From assembly GCF_001866645.1 (NCBI RefSeq), contig NZ_MLYP01000004.1, positions 52,230 to 116,229 of the forward strand: a stretch of 64,000 nucleotides of DNA, given 5' to 3'. The position numbers and the translations under genes were made by a program. Below are positions 46,085 to 57,124 of this stretch, one piece after another. Origin of the DNA: Streptomyces colonosanans. GTDB taxonomy: Bacteria > Actinomycetota > Actinomycetes > Streptomycetales > Streptomycetaceae. How positions within the stretch are numbered: the first letter of the stretch is position 1; each line of letters opens with the position of its first letter. The notes under the pieces were generated by a model. The model was given only the letters and a program-made list of their open reading frames with translations. It made no database searches and was not told where the DNA came from.

Positions 46085-46735
46085 TCAGTTTTCGACGCTG
46101 GAGCCCCCGGGGGCGACCAGGCCCGTCTCGTAGGCGAGGACGACGGCTTGCGCGCGGTCGCGGAGGGCGAGCTTGGCGAAGATCCGTGCGACGTGGGTCT
46201 TCACGGTGGCCTCGCTGAGGGTGAGGGCTTCGGCGAGTTCGGTGTTCGACAGGCCGCGGCCCATCAGGGTCAGCACCTCGAGTTCACGCGGGGGCAGCGG
46301 GGCCAGGTCGAGGTGGACCGCGGTCGCGGCGGCGGGGCCGTAGGACGTGTCGGTGCGGCCGGCCTCGCGGGCGGTCGCGTAGCGCTCGACCAGACGGCGG
46401 CTGATCGAGGGGGCGAGCAGTGCGTCGCCGGTGTTCACCAGTCGTACGGCTGCGGTGAGGTGGGCGGCGGTGACGTCCTTGAGCAGGAAGCCGCTCGCCC
46501 CGGCGGCGAGGGCCGCGTAGACGTAGCGGTCGAGGTCGAATGTGGTGAGCACGAGGACCCGGCAGTGCGGGAGCAGCCGCAGGACGCGTTCGGCGGCTTC
46601 CAAACCGTCCAGGTTGGGCATCCGGACGTCCATCAAAACGACGTCCGGACGCAGCCGTTCGGCTTCCGCGACGGCCTGCACGCCGTCCGCGGCCTCGCCG
46701 ACGACCTCGATGCCGCGCGAGGTGAGGATGAGGCG
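46085..46735 (-). pseudogene. NarL-type response regulator lacking its 5' end
   Basis: The frame carries GFRLILTSRG at about 46735, then the phosphoacceptor Asp in DVVLMDVRMPN, TTFD and a receiver Lys (GFLLKDVTA). A complete LuxR-type HTH follows (PLPPRELEVLTLMGRGLSNT, LSEATVKTHVARI). Upstream of GFRL the sequence diverges and meets an in-frame TGA, so the first 12-15 residues with the acidic pocket are missing. The longest frame starts at an internal GTG (46681). It was probably cut when the adjacent polyketide cluster arrived. A short product may still bind DNA. Confidence 0.75.
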
Positions 46736-46928
46736 GAAGCCGGTCAGGGTCCCGGCTACGAACCGTCAGGCGTATGGCATCGCCCCCCGACGCGGTCGTG
46801 TGCCCCTTCACCCACGTGGTTCATACGAGTCGCGCGCTCCCTGCGGCCGGAACACGATCGAGGAACGCTGACGTCGCGTCACCCGCGGCCGATGTCGACC
46901 TCCGCCCGGTGAAGGAGATGTGCCCTCA
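46736..46928. other. Junction and promoter region of the polyketide cluster
   Basis: About 190 bases separate the truncated regulator from the first cluster gene. The stretch should hold the cluster promoter. GAAGGAG at 46911-46917 is the ribosome-binding site. No direct repeats marking the junction are evident. Confidence 0.45.
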
Positions 46929-48083
46929 ATGACCACAACGTCTGAACGTGTTTCAGAACCGATGACGCGACAGGTGTCGAAACGAGTCTCCCAGTCCGTG
47001 TTCGACGGCTCCCAGCTCCGTGTCGTCCTGCTGGTGGACGTCTACGACGGAGCGCAGCCGGAGTTCCTGAAGGCGTACGAACAACTGTGCAGCCAGGTCG
47101 CGTCCGTCCCGGGACACATCAGCGACCAGCTCTGCCAGTCCATCGACAACCCGTCCCAATGGCTCATCACCAGCGAGTGGGAGAGCGCTCCGCCCTTCCT
47201 CGCCTGGGTGAACAGCGAAGAGCACGTGCAGATGGTGAGGCCGCTGCACAGCTGTGTCCGCGACACCCGTTCGCTGCGCTTCCACATCGTCCGCGAGACC
47301 GGCGTCGGAGTGCCGGCCGAGTCCGCGGGCAGGCGGCTGCAGACGGCCCCCCGGATCGGCGACGGCGTGATCCGCCACGCGATCACCTTCACGGTCAAGC
47401 AGGGCAGTGAGGCGGCCGTCGCCAAGATCCTCGCCGGCTACGCCCCGCCCAAGGCGCGGGTCGACGACACCACACGGCTGTGCCGTACCTCCCTGTTCAT
47501 GCACGGCAACCGGGTCGTGCGGGCCATCGAGGTGGAGGGCGACCTGCGCGCGGCGCTGCGACACGTGGCCCAGCAGCCCGAGGTGCGGGCCGTCGAGCAG
47601 GCCATCAACCCGTACCTGGAGCAGCAGCGCGACTTCAACGACCCCGAGGCCGCCAGGATCTTCTTCACCCGGGCGGCACTGCCCGCCGTGCACCATGTGA
47701 CGGCCGGGCAGGAGTGCCCGGAGGCCGAGCGGTATGCGCTGTACTACCCGGCCCGTCCAGGTCGCGGTATGGAACTGGCCCGGCTCCTCTCCCAGCAGGA
47801 CGAGGCGCAGGCCGCCGACGCCGACAGCCCGGTCTGCGGCAGCACGATCTTCCAGCGTGACGACATCGTGGTGCGGTTGATCGACGTGCGGGGCGGCCTC
47901 GGCGCCGATCCCGTCCGGTCGCTCGGCCTCCGCGACGCCGAGCAGGCGGCCGAGCTGTCGGCCCTCCTCGACGACGGCGCCCCCGGCCTGGACGCGTCCG
48001 CGCTGAAGAACGGCGACCTCATGCCCTTCCTCGAGTTCGCCCGCATGGGCCTCGTCACCGACCGCCGAGCGGCCGAGGCCTGA
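46929..48083 (+). CDS. SchA/CurD-like protein of a whiE-type spore-pigment cluster
   Basis: This 384-aa protein resembles WhiE ORFI/CurD/SchA. Two antibiotic-biosynthesis-monooxygenase-like ferredoxin folds are visible (residues about 27-110, [20 protein letters not shown], and about 130-220). A C-terminal helical part follows, with [20 protein letters not shown]. Its biochemical role is unsettled; it is characteristic of spore-pigment clusters. GTG 46920, four bases after GAAGGAG, is an alternative start that adds three residues. Confidence 0.82.
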   Translation: MTTTSERVSEPMTRQVSKRVSQSVFDGSQLRVVLLVDVYDGAQPEFLKAYEQLCSQVASVPGHISDQLCQSIDNPSQWLITSEWESAPPFLAWVNSEEHVQMVRPLHSCVRDTRSLRFHIVRETGVGVPAESAGRRLQTAPRIGDGVIRHAITFTVKQGSEAAVAKILAGYAPPKARVDDTTRLCRTSLFMHGNRVVRAIEVEGDLRAALRHVAQQPEVRAVEQAINPYLEQQRDFNDPEAARIFFTRAALPAVHHVTAGQECPEAERYALYYPARPGRGMELARLLSQQDEAQAADADSPVCGSTIFQRDDIVVRLIDVRGGLGADPVRSLGLRDAEQAAELSALLDDGAPGLDASALKNGDLMPFLEFARMGLVTDRRAAEA

Positions 48084-48138
48084 CCGGCCCACGCCGGCCA
48101 CGCCCCCTGCCGACGCAGCACACCATCGGAGGAACGAC

Positions 48139-48600
48139 GTGATCAAACCCCGTCCCAAAATCGTGGATCTCAGCGAGACCGACCCCAACCGCAGACGCGG
48201 AGGCGATCTGCGCGCCATGCTCACCCCGGCCACGGTCGGGTCCACCAGCGGTTTCATGGGCGTGGCCATCGTGGAGCCCGGCGACCGCATCGGCGAGCAC
48301 TATCACCCGTACTCCGAGGAGTTCGTGTACGTCATCTGCGGACAGCTGGAAGTGGACCTGGACGGCGACCCGCACCCGCTGCGGCCCGAGCAGGGGCTCA
48401 TGATCCCCGCCTATATGCGCCACCGCTTCCGCAACGTCGGCGACGAGGAGGCCCGCATCGTCTTCCACCTGGGCCCGCTCGCCCCGCGCCCGCAGCTCGG
48501 CCACGTCGACACGGAGGAGAGCGACGTCGTCGCGGTCGCCGTAGAGGGAGCCGGGGCGGGCGGTGCCCGGCCGGCCGACCGAGACCAGGTCCCTTCATGA
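48139..48600 (+). CDS. Cupin of the whiE-type cluster
   Basis: This 153-aa single cupin corresponds to WhiE ORFII. The metal-binding motif 1 [17 protein letters not shown] and motif 2 [10 protein letters not shown] are present. Such cupins may act in oxidation or cyclisation of the pigment polyketide. Its stop overlaps the KS-alpha start (ATGA). Confidence 0.85.
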   Translation: MIKPRPKIVDLSETDPNRRRGGDLRAMLTPATVGSTSGFMGVAIVEPGDRIGEHYHPYSEEFVYVICGQLEVDLDGDPHPLRPEQGLMIPAYMRHRFRNVGDEEARIVFHLGPLAPRPQLGHVDTEESDVVAVAVEGAGAGGARPADRDQVPS

Positions 48601-49865
48601 CCCGGCGCGTGGCGGTCACCGGCATAGGCGTCGTGGCACCGGGCGGCATCGGCGTACCGGCGTTCTGGGATCTGCTCACGGCCGGCCGTACCGCGACGCG
48701 GGGCATCACGTTCTTCGACCCGTCCGGCCTGCGCTCACGGATCGCCGCCGAGTGCGACTTCGACCCGGCGGCCCACGGGCTGGATCCCGAGGACGTCGAA
48801 CGCGCCGACCGGTACATCCAGTTCGCCCTGGCCGCCGGCGAGGAAGCCGTCCGGGACGCCGGGCTCGACCTGGCTCGGGAGGACCCCTGGCGGGTGGGGG
48901 TCTCCCTGGGGACCGCGGTCGGCGGCACCACCCGTCTGGAGCACGACTACGTCCAGGTCAGCCATCACGGGCAGCGCTGGGACGTGGACCACCGCGAGGC
49001 GGACCCGCATCTGCACCGCGCGTTCTCGCCCAGCACGCTCGCCTCGATGGTGGCGGAGCGCTTCGGGGCCCGTGGGCCGGTGCAGACCGTCTCCACGGGC
49101 TGCACGTCGGGTCTCGACGCGGTCGGATACGCCTTCCACACCGTCGAGGAGGGCAGGGCCGACATCTGTGTGGCCGGGGCGTCGGACTCGCCGATCTCAC
49201 CGATCACCATGGCCTGCTTCGACGCGATCAAGGCCACGTCCCCGAACAACGACGACCCGGCGCACGCCTCCCGCCCCTTCGACGCCGACCGTGACGGGTT
49301 CGTCATGGGCGAGGGCGGTGCGGTGCTGGTCCTGGAGGAGTTGGAACACGCGCGGGCCCGCGGCGCGCACGTGTACTGCGAGATGGGCGGCTACGCCACG
49401 TTCGGCAACGCCTACCACATGACCGGGCTGACCAAGGAGGGTCTGGAGATGGCCCGGGCGATCGACGTCGCGCTGGACCACGCCCGCCTCGACGGCTCGT
49501 CGATCGACTACGTCAACGCCCATGGCTCGGGCACCCGGCAGAACGACCGTCACGAGACGGCCGCGGTGAAGCGGGCCCTGGGCCACCACGCCTACGACAC
49601 GCCCATGAGCTCCATCAAATCCATGGTGGGCCACTCCCTCGGGGCGATCGGGGCGATCGAGGTCGTGGCCTGTGTGCTGGCCCTGGCCCACCAGGTCGTA
49701 CCGCCGACCGCGAACTACGAGACCCCCGACCCCGAATGCGACCTGGACTACGTGCCACGCGCAGCCCGCGAGCGGAGACTGAACAGTGTGCTCTCCGTGG
49801 GCAGCGGGTTCGGCGGATTCCAGTCCGCGGTGGTCCTGACCCGGCCGAGGGAGAGGACACGATGA
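48597..49865 (+). CDS. Type II polyketide ketosynthase alpha (KS-alpha)
   Basis: This 422-aa ketosynthase is the elongating subunit. Catalytic Cys in [11 protein letters not shown], His in [11 protein letters not shown] and His in [13 protein letters not shown] are all present. It is best matched to WhiE ORFIII by gene order and sequence style. It overlaps both the cupin and the KS-beta gene by 4 bases. Confidence 0.94.
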   Translation: MTRRVAVTGIGVVAPGGIGVPAFWDLLTAGRTATRGITFFDPSGLRSRIAAECDFDPAAHGLDPEDVERADRYIQFALAAGEEAVRDAGLDLAREDPWRVGVSLGTAVGGTTRLEHDYVQVSHHGQRWDVDHREADPHLHRAFSPSTLASMVAERFGARGPVQTVSTGCTSGLDAVGYAFHTVEEGRADICVAGASDSPISPITMACFDAIKATSPNNDDPAHASRPFDADRDGFVMGEGGAVLVLEELEHARARGAHVYCEMGGYATFGNAYHMTGLTKEGLEMARAIDVALDHARLDGSSIDYVNAHGSGTRQNDRHETAAVKRALGHHAYDTPMSSIKSMVGHSLGAIGAIEVVACVLALAHQVVPPTANYETPDPECDLDYVPRAARERRLNSVLSVGSGFGGFQSAVVLTRPRERTR

Positions 49866-51106
49866 ACGCACCGCACGTTCGGCGCGCCGGCGTCACCGGA
49901 ATTGGCGTCGTCGCGCCCAACGGAACGAGCACCGACGCCTTCTGGAAGGCCACCCAGGAGGGAATGAGCGTCCTGGACCGGGTCACCCGCGAAGGGTGCG
50001 AGCACCTGCCGCTGCGGGTGGCCGGCGAGGTCCGTTCCTTCGACCCGTCGGCAGCTGTCGAGGAGCGCTTCCTGGTCCAGACCGACCGGTTCACGCACTT
50101 TGCGATGGCCGCCGCCGATCTCGCGTTGGCGGACGCCCGGCTCGGCCAGGCCGACGCCGACAGCGCGCCGTTCTCCCTGGGCGTGGTCACCGCGGCCGGC
50201 TCCGGTGGCGGCGAGTTCGGGCAGCGCGAGCTGCAGCGACTGTGGGGGAAGGGAAGCCGGTTCGTCGGCCCGTACCAGTCCATCGCCTGGTTCTACGCAG
50301 CCAGCACCGGCCAGATCTCGATACGCCGCGGGTTCAAGGGCCCCTGTTCGGTCGTCGCCGCCGACGAGGCCGGCGGCCTGGACGCCCTCGCGCACGCCGC
50401 GCGGGCCGTGGGGCGCGGCACCGACGCGATCGTGGCCGGCTCGACCGAGGCGCCGCTCGCCCCCTACTCGGTGGTCTGCCAGCTCGGCTACGAGGAGCTG
50501 AGCACCGTCGAGGACCCGGCGCGGGCCTACCGCCCCTTCACTGACGGCGCCTGCGGGTTCGTGCCTGCCGAAGGCGGCGCCATGCTCGTCGTGGAGGAGG
50601 AGAACAGGGCCCGTGAGCGGGGCGTGCAGGTCCGGGCCACGATCGCCGGACACGCGGCCACGTTCACCGGGGCCTCCCGCTGGGAGCTGTCCCGGGAGGG
50701 GCTCGCCCAGGCGATCCGCGGAGCCCTGGACGAGGCCGGCTGCGCCCCCGAGGAGATCGACGTCGTCTTCGCCGACGCCCTCGGTGTACCGGAGGCGGAC
50801 CGTGCCGAGGCGCTGGCGATCGCCGACGCCCTGGGCACCCACGGCAGGCGCGTGCCGGTCACGGCGCCCAAGACCGGCACAGGCCGCGGCTACTGCGCGG
50901 CGCCCGTACTGGACACCGCGGCGGCGGTGCTCGCGATGGAGCACGGCCTGATCCCACCCACCCCCAATGTCTTCGACATCTGCCATGACCTCGACCTGGT
51001 GACCGTCCGAGCCCGTCCCGCCGAGCTGCGTACGGCGCTGGTCCTCAGCCGGGGACTCATGGGGTCGAACTCGGCGCTCGTGCTGCGGCACAGCGCCATC
51101 GAGTGA
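49862..51106 (+). CDS. Type II polyketide chain-length factor (KS-beta)
   Basis: This 414-aa KS-beta pairs with KS-alpha and sets chain length. The nucleophile Cys is replaced: [12 protein letters not shown] occupies that position, so the residue usually Gln in KS-beta proteins appears as Glu. It starts at ATG 49862, overlapping the KS-alpha stop. Confidence 0.92.
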   Translation: MNAPHVRRAGVTGIGVVAPNGTSTDAFWKATQEGMSVLDRVTREGCEHLPLRVAGEVRSFDPSAAVEERFLVQTDRFTHFAMAAADLALADARLGQADADSAPFSLGVVTAAGSGGGEFGQRELQRLWGKGSRFVGPYQSIAWFYAASTGQISIRRGFKGPCSVVAADEAGGLDALAHAARAVGRGTDAIVAGSTEAPLAPYSVVCQLGYEELSTVEDPARAYRPFTDGACGFVPAEGGAMLVVEEENRARERGVQVRATIAGHAATFTGASRWELSREGLAQAIRGALDEAGCAPEEIDVVFADALGVPEADRAEALAIADALGTHGRRVPVTAPKTGTGRGYCAAPVLDTAAAVLAMEHGLIPPTPNVFDICHDLDLVTVRARPAELRTALVLSRGLMGSNSALVLRHSAIE

Positions 51107-51200
51107 GCCCGCTCGGCACCGGTTGTGGCGCCCCGAAGGCGAACGACCGGACAGGCGGCGCCTCGTGGTGAGGCCGCCCTGGAGCAAAGGAGAGAACCGA

Positions 51201-51939
<739 letters not shown>

Positions 51940-51959
51940 TCCGGGTGGAGGACAGACCG

Positions 51960-52292
51960 ATGTACCAGGAGTTGATCGTCGCCCGTATGGCCCCGGGCTC
52001 GGCCCCGGACATCGCCGAGGTGTTCGCGGAATCCGACCGGGGAGAGCTGCCGCACCTCGTCGGGGTGGCCCGGCGCAGCCTCTTCCAGTTCGGGGACGTG
52101 TACATGCATCTCATCGAGGCCGAGCGGGATCCCGGTCCCGCCATCGCCAAGGTGGCCGGGCACCCGGAGTTCAGGGGCATCAGTGAGCGTCTGTCGGCGT
52201 ACGTCAGCGCGTACGACCCCGCGACCTGGCGCTCGCCCAAGGACGCGATGGCGCACCGCTTCTACCGCTGGGAGCGGGACGCCACCGGTTGA
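51960..52292 (+). CDS. TcmI-type polyketide cyclase
   Basis: This 110-aa protein corresponds to WhiE ORFVII and the TcmI cyclase family (MYQELIVARMAPGSAPDIAE, YMHLIEAERDPG). It closes later rings of the aromatic chain. It is the last gene of the rightward operon, followed by a large terminator. Confidence 0.88.
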   Translation: MYQELIVARMAPGSAPDIAEVFAESDRGELPHLVGVARRSLFQFGDVYMHLIEAERDPGPAIAKVAGHPEFRGISERLSAYVSAYDPATWRSPKDAMAHRFYRWERDATG

Positions 52293-52304
52293 GCCGTTCA
52301 TGCG

Positions 52305-52352
52305 GCCGACGGTCGCCGGGCCCACGACGTCGTGGGCCCGGCGACCGTCGGC
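52305..52352. terminator. 48-base perfect palindrome, bidirectional terminator
   Basis: Two 24-base arms meet at cgacgtcg with no spacer: gccgacggtcgccgggccca is mirrored exactly by tgggcccggcgaccgtcggc. It lies between the convergent cyclase and O-methyltransferase genes. Confidence 0.9.
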
Positions 52353-52389
52353 GTGCGGGGACCGGCCCCGTCCCGGCGGTCGCGGCGGG

Positions 52390-53421
52390 TCATCGGGGGA
52401 CGCTGCACTCGAACGCGTGCAGATAGGGATTGGCCGGGCGGATCCCGTCGACGACCAGGCCCGCGCCGGTCAGCCGGCCGACCATGCTCTCGGTGGTGTG
52501 CTTCGCTCCGCCGACGTTGAGGAGCAGCAGCAGGTCCATGGCGGTGCTGAACCTCATCGAGGGGGTGTCGTCGACGAGGTTCTCGATGACCACGACCTTC
52601 GCTCCGGGCCCGCCCGCCGCGATGACGTTGCGCAGGGTCCTGGCGGTGGACTCGTCGTCCCACTCGAGGATGTTCTTGATGATGTACACATCGGCCCGGA
52701 CCGGGATGGCCTCGCGGCAGTCCCCGGCCACGATGCGCACGCGGTCCGCGAGCGAACCGCCCTCGAGCAGCCGTGGGTCGGCGTTCTCCACCACGCGGGG
52801 CAGATCGAGCAGGGTGCCCCGCATCGACGGGTACTTCTCCAGCAGGCTCGCCACCACGTGCCCCTGGCCTCCGCCGATGTCCGCGACCGACGCACTGCCC
52901 GACAGGTCGAGGAGTTCCGCGACATCCCGTGCCGACTGCCGGCTGGAGGTGGTCATGGCGCGGTTGAAGACGTCGGCCGATTCCGGGGCGTCCTCGTTGA
53001 GGTAGGTGAAGAACTCCTTGCCGTACAGGTCCTCCACGACGTTCCGGCCGGTGCGCACCGCCTCGTCCAGCCGCGGCCAGGCGTCCCAGGTCCACGGTTC
53101 GGTGCACCACAGCGTGATGTTGCGCAGGCTGTGCGGGTCGTCCTCGCGCAGCAGCCGGGACATGCCGGTGTGCGCGAACGTGCCGTTCTCGTGCTCGGTG
53201 AAGACGCCGTGGCAGGACAGGGCGCGCAGCAGTCGCCGCAGCGGCCCGGGCTCGGTCTTCACCGCGGCCGCGAGGTCCTCCGCGCTCATCGGGGCGTCCC
53301 CGAGCGCGTCGGCGACCCCCAGCCGGGCGGCCGCGCGGAGGGCGGCGGCGCACGCCGCCCCGAAGACGAGTTCCCTCAGCCGCATGGACGACTGCGGTGG
53401 GGCAGGGCTGACGGTCCTCAT
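52390..53421 (-). CDS. O-methyltransferase (polyketide-tailoring type)
   Basis: This 343-aa protein has an N-terminal winged-helix dimerisation domain (AARLGVADALGDAPMSAEDL) and a SAM-binding domain with ASVADIGGGQGHVVASLLEK. It resembles polyketide O-methyltransferases of the TcmN/DnrK type. It faces the cluster, where S. coelicolor whiE instead has a divergent FAD hydroxylase at the other end. The predicted role is to methylate the pigment. Confidence 0.88.
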   Translation of the reverse strand: MRTVSPAPPQSSMRLRELVFGAACAAALRAAARLGVADALGDAPMSAEDLAAAVKTEPGPLRRLLRALSCHGVFTEHENGTFAHTGMSRLLREDDPHSLRNITLWCTEPWTWDAWPRLDEAVRTGRNVVEDLYGKEFFTYLNEDAPESADVFNRAMTTSSRQSARDVAELLDLSGSASVADIGGGQGHVVASLLEKYPSMRGTLLDLPRVVENADPRLLEGGSLADRVRIVAGDCREAIPVRADVYIIKNILEWDDESTARTLRNVIAAGGPGAKVVVIENLVDDTPSMRFSTAMDLLLLLNVGGAKHTTESMVGRLTGAGLVVDGIRPANPYLHAFECSVPR

Positions 53422-53563
53422 GTGCGCCTCTCCTCGGCGAGCGCCGCCGTTTCACGCCGGGTACCTGATGTGGCATTAGTCATATTCTGTACGCTATGCC
53501 GCCGGCCGGGTCATGGAGAGCCGGATCGGCCATCCGGTGGCGTGTCCGTGGGGCAGGCGGAGG

Positions 53564-54478
53564 TCACCCGCGCAGCCTGCGTCCGATCTCCAGCTGTACC
53601 GCTTCCAGCGGGCGGCCGTCCTTGATCTCCCACAGGCAGTTCTGCAGCACCCGCCCCAGCGTCCAGGCCCGCGCCCGCTCCCTGTCCAGGCCCAGGACGT
53701 GGGTCAGCGCGTCGAAGCGCCACCCCGTCTCGGCGGGGTCGTAGCGGTTGTGGATCGAGGGCAGGAGGTCGAAGCCGGGGTCGCCCGCGAGGGGTTTGGG
53801 GTCGATGGCGAGCCAGGGGGCGCGGTCGGCGCCGAGGACGTTGCCGAAGTGCAGGTCCCAGTGGAGAAGGCGGTCGCCGGGTTCGGAGACCACCTCGCGC
53901 ACCGCGGCCGCGCAGTCCTCCATCAGGCGCCGGTCCGCGGGGTCGGGGATCCGCTCCAGCGCCCGGGGGACCTGCTCCAGCATCGCCCGCACGACGTCAC
54001 CGAGCCGGCGCATCCCCGCCGGGGCCGGTACGGACGTCAGCCGGGCCAGCAGTTCGGCGATGACGAGGACGGCTTCGCGTGTGTCGGGCAGGTGCGTGAG
54101 CATGCGCGCCTGGTCGAGGCGTTCCAGCAGGAGCGTGCACGTCGCCTCGTCGTGCTCCAGCAGCCGTACGGCCCCCTCGCCGTCCCATACGCGCAGCGCG
54201 AGCGGCTCGCCCTCGCTCTCCGCGTCCAGGAGCTGGAGCTTGAGCGCGGCCGGTGTTCCGTCGGCGCGGCGCACCGGAAGGACCAGCGCACAGACCCCGT
54301 GCAGGGAGGGCCCGTCGACCCGCAGCCGCCACCGCTGAAGGAACTCGGCCGCCCGCCGTGGCAGGTCCGCGACGAATGCCCGCCCCGCGTCCCCGTTGAA
54401 CATCTCCTGCGAGGCGATCAGCTCGCCAGGCACCCGTATCACCTTCGCGACGATACTTGCCTTTGTGAGTCGGGGCAT
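53564..54478 (-). CDS. Hydroxyurea/aminoglycoside-type phosphotransferase
   Basis: This 304-aa kinase belongs to the APH(6)/hydroxyurea phosphotransferase group. The Brenner motif LHWDLHFGNVLG holds the catalytic Asp, and the metal-binding Asp is in WLAIDPKPLAGDPGFDLL. Such enzymes phosphorylate streptomycin or hydroxyurea; which substrate is used here is unknown. Its ATG (54476-54478) overlaps the start of the divergent rhomboid-like gene. Confidence 0.85.
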   Translation of the reverse strand: MPRLTKASIVAKVIRVPGELIASQEMFNGDAGRAFVADLPRRAAEFLQRWRLRVDGPSLHGVCALVLPVRRADGTPAALKLQLLDAESEGEPLALRVWDGEGAVRLLEHDEATCTLLLERLDQARMLTHLPDTREAVLVIAELLARLTSVPAPAGMRRLGDVVRAMLEQVPRALERIPDPADRRLMEDCAAAVREVVSEPGDRLLHWDLHFGNVLGADRAPWLAIDPKPLAGDPGFDLLPSIHNRYDPAETGWRFDALTHVLGLDRERARAWTLGRVLQNCLWEIKDGRPLEAVQLEIGRRLRG

Positions 54479-55130
54479 GCACTTCAGACGTCTGCCCGGG
54501 GCAGCGGTGGCGTACGTCCGCAGTGCCCCGGGGACCTACGTCTGGCTGCTGGTCCTGGTCTTCACCACCGTGGCCCTGCACCACATGCCGCCGAGCGTCG
54601 AGGACCACTTTCTGCGGCAGCGCTCCACGAACATCCACGAGCTGTCGTCCGACCCCGTGCGCGCGTTCGTCACCAGCGCGATGTGGATAGACGGCGGGTA
54701 CGTGCTGCCGTACGTCGTGCTCTACACGGTCTTCCACGCGCAGGCGGAGCGCTGGCTCGGCACCGTGCGCTGGCTGGCGGTGTGCGGTGCCGCGCACGTG
54801 CTGGCCACGCTCGTCAGCGAGGGCGCGCTGCTGCTGGCGATCCGTGACGGTGCGGTTCCGTACTCGGCGGTCGACACGCTGGACTTCGGCGTGAGTTACG
54901 CGCTGGCCGGGGTGGCCGCGGTGCTCACGTACCGGATCGCCGCGCCCTGGCGGTATGCGTATCTCGCGGGCGTCCTGCTGGTGTACGGAGCCCCTCTCGC
55001 CACGTCTCCCGGATTCACCGACTTCGGGCATATCGTCTCGGTGCTGATCGGTCTCGCCTGCTACCCGCTGACCCGGGGCCGCGGAAAACCATGGAATCCG
55101 AAGGAGACACTGGCCGCCCTCAGGAGTTAA
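54477..55130 (+). CDS. Rhomboid-like integral membrane protein
   Basis: This 217-aa protein has six predicted membrane segments (TYVWLLVLVFTTVALHHMP, YVLPYVVLYTVFHAQAERWL, VCGAAHVLATLVSEGALLLA and others). The rhomboid fold is suggested by HVLATLVSEG, but the catalytic GxSx and second-His patterns are not clear. It may be a non-proteolytic relative. GTG 54465 is an alternative start. Confidence 0.72.
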   Translation: MHFRRLPGAAVAYVRSAPGTYVWLLVLVFTTVALHHMPPSVEDHFLRQRSTNIHELSSDPVRAFVTSAMWIDGGYVLPYVVLYTVFHAQAERWLGTVRWLAVCGAAHVLATLVSEGALLLAIRDGAVPYSAVDTLDFGVSYALAGVAAVLTYRIAAPWRYAYLAGVLLVYGAPLATSPGFTDFGHIVSVLIGLACYPLTRGRGKPWNPKETLAALRS

Positions 55131-55140
55131 CGTCCGGCGC

Positions 55141-56547
55141 ATGAGCAGCGCAGTGGACAGCGTGGTCAACGGCGGCATCTCCTACTGGTACGCGGACGAC
55201 GGCCTTCCCGCGCCGCGGGAGCCCCTCGCCGGGGACACGTCCGCCGACGTCGTGATCGTCGGCGGCGGCTACACCGGTCTGTGGACCGCGTACTACCTCA
55301 AGAAGGCGGCGCCGTTCCTGCGCATCACCGTGCTGGAACAGAAGTTCTGCGGCTACGGCGCCTCCGGGCGCAACGGCGGCTGGCTCTACAACGGTGTCGC
55401 GGGCCGCGACCGGTACGCGAAGCTGCACGGCCACGATGCGGCCGTACGGCTGCAGAAGGCGATGAACGAGACGGTCGCCGAGGTCGTACGGGTCGCCGAG
55501 GAGGAGGGCATCGACGCGGACGTGCATGTCGGCGGTGTCCTGGAGGTGGCGTACACGCCCGCGCAGCTGGCCCGGCTGGAGGCATTCCACGAGCACGAGA
55601 AGTCGTACGGCGAGAAGGACCGCGAGGTGTACGGCGCCCGGGAGACCGCCGAGCGGATCCGGGTCGCGGACGCGGTCGGCTCGACCTGGAGCCCGCACGG
55701 GGCGCGGCTGCACCCGGTGAAGCTGGTCAAGGGCCTCGCCGCGGCCGTCGAGGCGCTCGGCGTGACGATCCACGAGCAGACGCCCGTCACGGAGATCCGC
55801 CCGAAGCACGCGGTGACGCCGTACGGGACCGTCCGGGCGTCGTACGTGCTGCGCTGCACGGAGGGCTTCACGGCCTCGCTGAAGGGGCAGAAGCGCACCT
55901 GGCTCCCCATGAACTCCTCGATGATCGCGACCGAGCCGCTGACCGACGAGCAATGGGCGGAGATCGGCTGGGAGGGGTGCGAGACGCTGGGCGACATGGC
56001 GCACGCGTACATGTACGCGCAGCGCACCGCCGACGGCCGGATCGCGCTCGGCGGGCGCGGGGTGCCGTACCGCTTCGGCTCGCGCACGGACAACGACGGC
56101 CGCACCCAGCCGGCCACCGTCGAGGCGCTGTACGAGATCCTGGTCCGCTTCTTCCCGTCGCTGGCCGGGGTGAAGGTGGCCCACGCCTGGTCGGGGGTGC
56201 TCGGGGTGCCGCGCGACTGGTGCACCACGGTGACCTTGGACCGCTCCACGGGCCTCGGCTGGGCGGGCGGTTACGTCGGCTCCGGCGTCGCCACCACCAA
56301 CCTTGCCGCACGCACCCTGCGCGACCTGGTCCAGCAGGACTCCGGCCAGGCCGGCGCTACCGAGCTGACCGCCCTGCCCTGGGCGAACCACCAGGTGCGC
56401 AAGTGGGAACCGGAACCGCTGCGCTGGCTCGGTGTGCACGGCATGTACGCCACCTACCGCATGGCGGACCGGCGTGAACTGGCCACGCACAGCGCCGAGT
56501 CCTCGAAGTTGGCACGGATCGCGGACCGGGTGGCGGGACGGCACTGA
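55141..56547 (+). CDS. FAD-dependent amine oxidoreductase (DAO family)
   Basis: This 468-aa enzyme begins with a dinucleotide-binding motif (ADVVIVGGGYTGLWTAYYL) and ends with the DAO C-terminal FAD segment (GWAGGYVGSGVATTNLAA). It resembles gamma-glutamylputrescine or glycine oxidase-type enzymes; the substrate is not determined. It starts 10 bases after the rhomboid-like gene, so the two are probably cotranscribed. Confidence 0.87.
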   Translation: MSSAVDSVVNGGISYWYADDGLPAPREPLAGDTSADVVIVGGGYTGLWTAYYLKKAAPFLRITVLEQKFCGYGASGRNGGWLYNGVAGRDRYAKLHGHDAAVRLQKAMNETVAEVVRVAEEEGIDADVHVGGVLEVAYTPAQLARLEAFHEHEKSYGEKDREVYGARETAERIRVADAVGSTWSPHGARLHPVKLVKGLAAAVEALGVTIHEQTPVTEIRPKHAVTPYGTVRASYVLRCTEGFTASLKGQKRTWLPMNSSMIATEPLTDEQWAEIGWEGCETLGDMAHAYMYAQRTADGRIALGGRGVPYRFGSRTDNDGRTQPATVEALYEILVRFFPSLAGVKVAHAWSGVLGVPRDWCTTVTLDRSTGLGWAGGYVGSGVATTNLAARTLRDLVQQDSGQAGATELTALPWANHQVRKWEPEPLRWLGVHGMYATYRMADRRELATHSAESSKLARIADRVAGRH

Positions 56548-56609
56548 TCTGCGGAAAGGCGGCGGGGCGGGGGCTTGCCGGGCTCCGCCGCCTCTGTGAC
56601 ACTGCGCGC

Positions 56610-57092
56610 ATGATCCGCACCGCGACCCCCGCAGACGTCCCCGTCATCCATGCCCTGATCCGTGAGCTGGCCGAGTACGAGGAAGCGCTGCACGAGGCGC
56701 GGGCGACCCAGGAGCAGCTGAGCGAGGCGCTGTTCGGCGACCGCCCGGCGGCCTTCGCGCACGTCGCCGAGGACGAGGGCGGCGAGGTCGTCGGCTTCGC
56801 GCTGTGGTTCCTGAACTTCTCCACCTGGCGCGGTGTGCACGGCATCTATCTGGAAGACCTGTACGTCCGCCCGGGGGCCCGCGGTGCCGGTCACGGCAGG
56901 GCGCTCCTGACGGAACTGGCCCGCATCTGCGTCGACCGCGGCTATGAGCGCCTGGAATGGTCGGTCCTCGACTGGAACAGCCCGGCGATCGGCTTCTACA
57001 AGTCCCTGGGCGCCCGCCCGCAGGACGAGTGGACGGTGTACCGGCTGACGGACGAGGCGCTGAAGGAGCTGGGGAGCGGCACGCAGGGCTGA
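56610..57092 (+). CDS. GNAT acetyltransferase
   Basis: This 160-aa GNAT has the acetyl-CoA-binding loop in VRPGARGAGHGRALL and a C-terminal WSVLDWNSPAIGFYKSLGA. This arrangement resembles spermidine/diamine acetyltransferases. Its downstream end is a short tandem duplication (gcagggctgaccggtgccc twice, 57084-57129) leading into a CTAG-ended repeat. Confidence 0.85.
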   Translation: MIRTATPADVPVIHALIRELAEYEEALHEARATQEQLSEALFGDRPAAFAHVAEDEGGEVVGFALWFLNFSTWRGVHGIYLEDLYVRPGARGAGHGRALLTELARICVDRGYERLEWSVLDWNSPAIGFYKSLGARPQDEWTVYRLTDEALKELGSGTQG

Positions 57093-57124
57093 CCGGTGCC
57101 CCGGCATGGCGCGCAGGGCTGACC

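Noticed and set aside
54477..55130. Active rhomboid protease
   Set aside because: The catalytic Ser and His motifs are not clear, so only a rhomboid-like membrane protein is claimed.
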